From the NCBI GenBank assembly GCA_004557385.1, contig SFEA01000006.1:13708-77707 (forward strand): 64,000 nt of DNA, read 5' to 3'. A program made the position numbers and the translations under genes. The notes beneath the pieces were generated by a model. That model had not been told where the DNA came from. It was given only the letters and a program-made list of their open reading frames with translations, and did not search any database. This DNA comes from Bacteroidales bacterium (GTDB lineage Bacteria > Bacteroidota > Bacteroidia > Bacteroidales > Muribaculaceae). This document shows, in pieces, positions 63,945 to 64,000 of the stretch (the first letter of the stretch is position 1; each line of letters opens with the position of its first letter).

Positions 63945-64000
63945 GGGGGCGGTTACCTACTCTCCCACTTTCGCAGTACCATCGGCGTGGTGAGGCTTAA
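63945..64000 (-). rRNA. 5S ribosomal RNA, 3' part only (cut by window edge)
   Basis: The minus strand reads CGCCGATGGTACTGCGAAAG and then GTGGGAGAGTAGGTAACCGCC, the conserved 3' half of bacterial 5S rRNA. The 5' half and the rest of the rRNA operon lie beyond the right edge. The exact 3' end is approximate. Confidence 0.93.

Overview
This window looks like a chromosomal segment from a member of the Bacteroidales, perhaps Muribaculaceae or a close relative. Three things support this. Promoters upstream of many genes have the Bacteroidota form TTG, about 20 bases, then TAnnTTTG. Many genes are phylum-typical: a PPi-dependent phosphofructokinase, serine palmitoyltransferase, a DoxX/MauE-type membrane protein next to tpiA, an sppA-lpxK-pnp-thiL cluster, and a TamB-like giant protein. 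Gene starts mostly lack strong Shine-Dalgarno sequences. The family assignment is inference from gene content. I see no prophage, insertion sequence or CRISPR array.

Layout. 1-5.7 kb: a TamB-like envelope protein (cut by the left edge) and nadE. 6-8.7 kb: a membrane PAS protein without an output domain, followed by a GT2 glycosyltransferase. 8.8-12.7 kb: PPi-phosphofructokinase, then a UPF1/DNA2-like helicase preceded by a 55-residue conserved-looking protein. 12.9-18 kb: envelope and accessory genes (DUF3108, cutC, coiled-coil protein, GH25 muramidase, TM2/zinc-ribbon protein). 18-28 kb: yidC, pyrG, a transglutaminase-thioredoxin-fold protein, hflX and lepA. 28-34 kb: an MBL hydrolase, a lipoprotein, a tRNA Gly-Gly-Leu cluster, then DoxX-tpiA-SPOR-folE.

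33.9-38 kb is the translation cluster thrS-infC-rpmI-rplT, followed by a small HMA protein and a strong candidate 6S-like (Bacteroidales-1) RNA with its own promoter and terminator. 38.1-41.9 kb holds the most unusual gene: a TIR domain strikingly like the NAD-cleaving domain of animal SARM1, fused to eight 34-residue WG repeats, next to a TPR protein. 42-45 kb has a double META-domain protein and an M48 peptidase with a TerB-like tail. 45-55 kb covers sphingolipid synthesis (spt), the thiL-pnp-lpxK-sppA operon, glmM, a DUF4827 lipoprotein and a DHH phosphoesterase, then an 85-bp tandem repeat.

55-61 kb is a plus-strand run dsbD-mazG-topB-NUDIX, followed by tRNA-Cys. 61-64 kb has an exo/endonuclease-fold protein, a DUF1963 protein, a TerB-like protein with a possible winged-helix end, and the 3' part of a 5S rRNA with its terminator. 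Most of the window is therefore housekeeping and envelope biogenesis. The main candidates for new biology are the TIR-WG gene, the 6S-like RNA, the output-less PAS protein and the 85-bp repeat.
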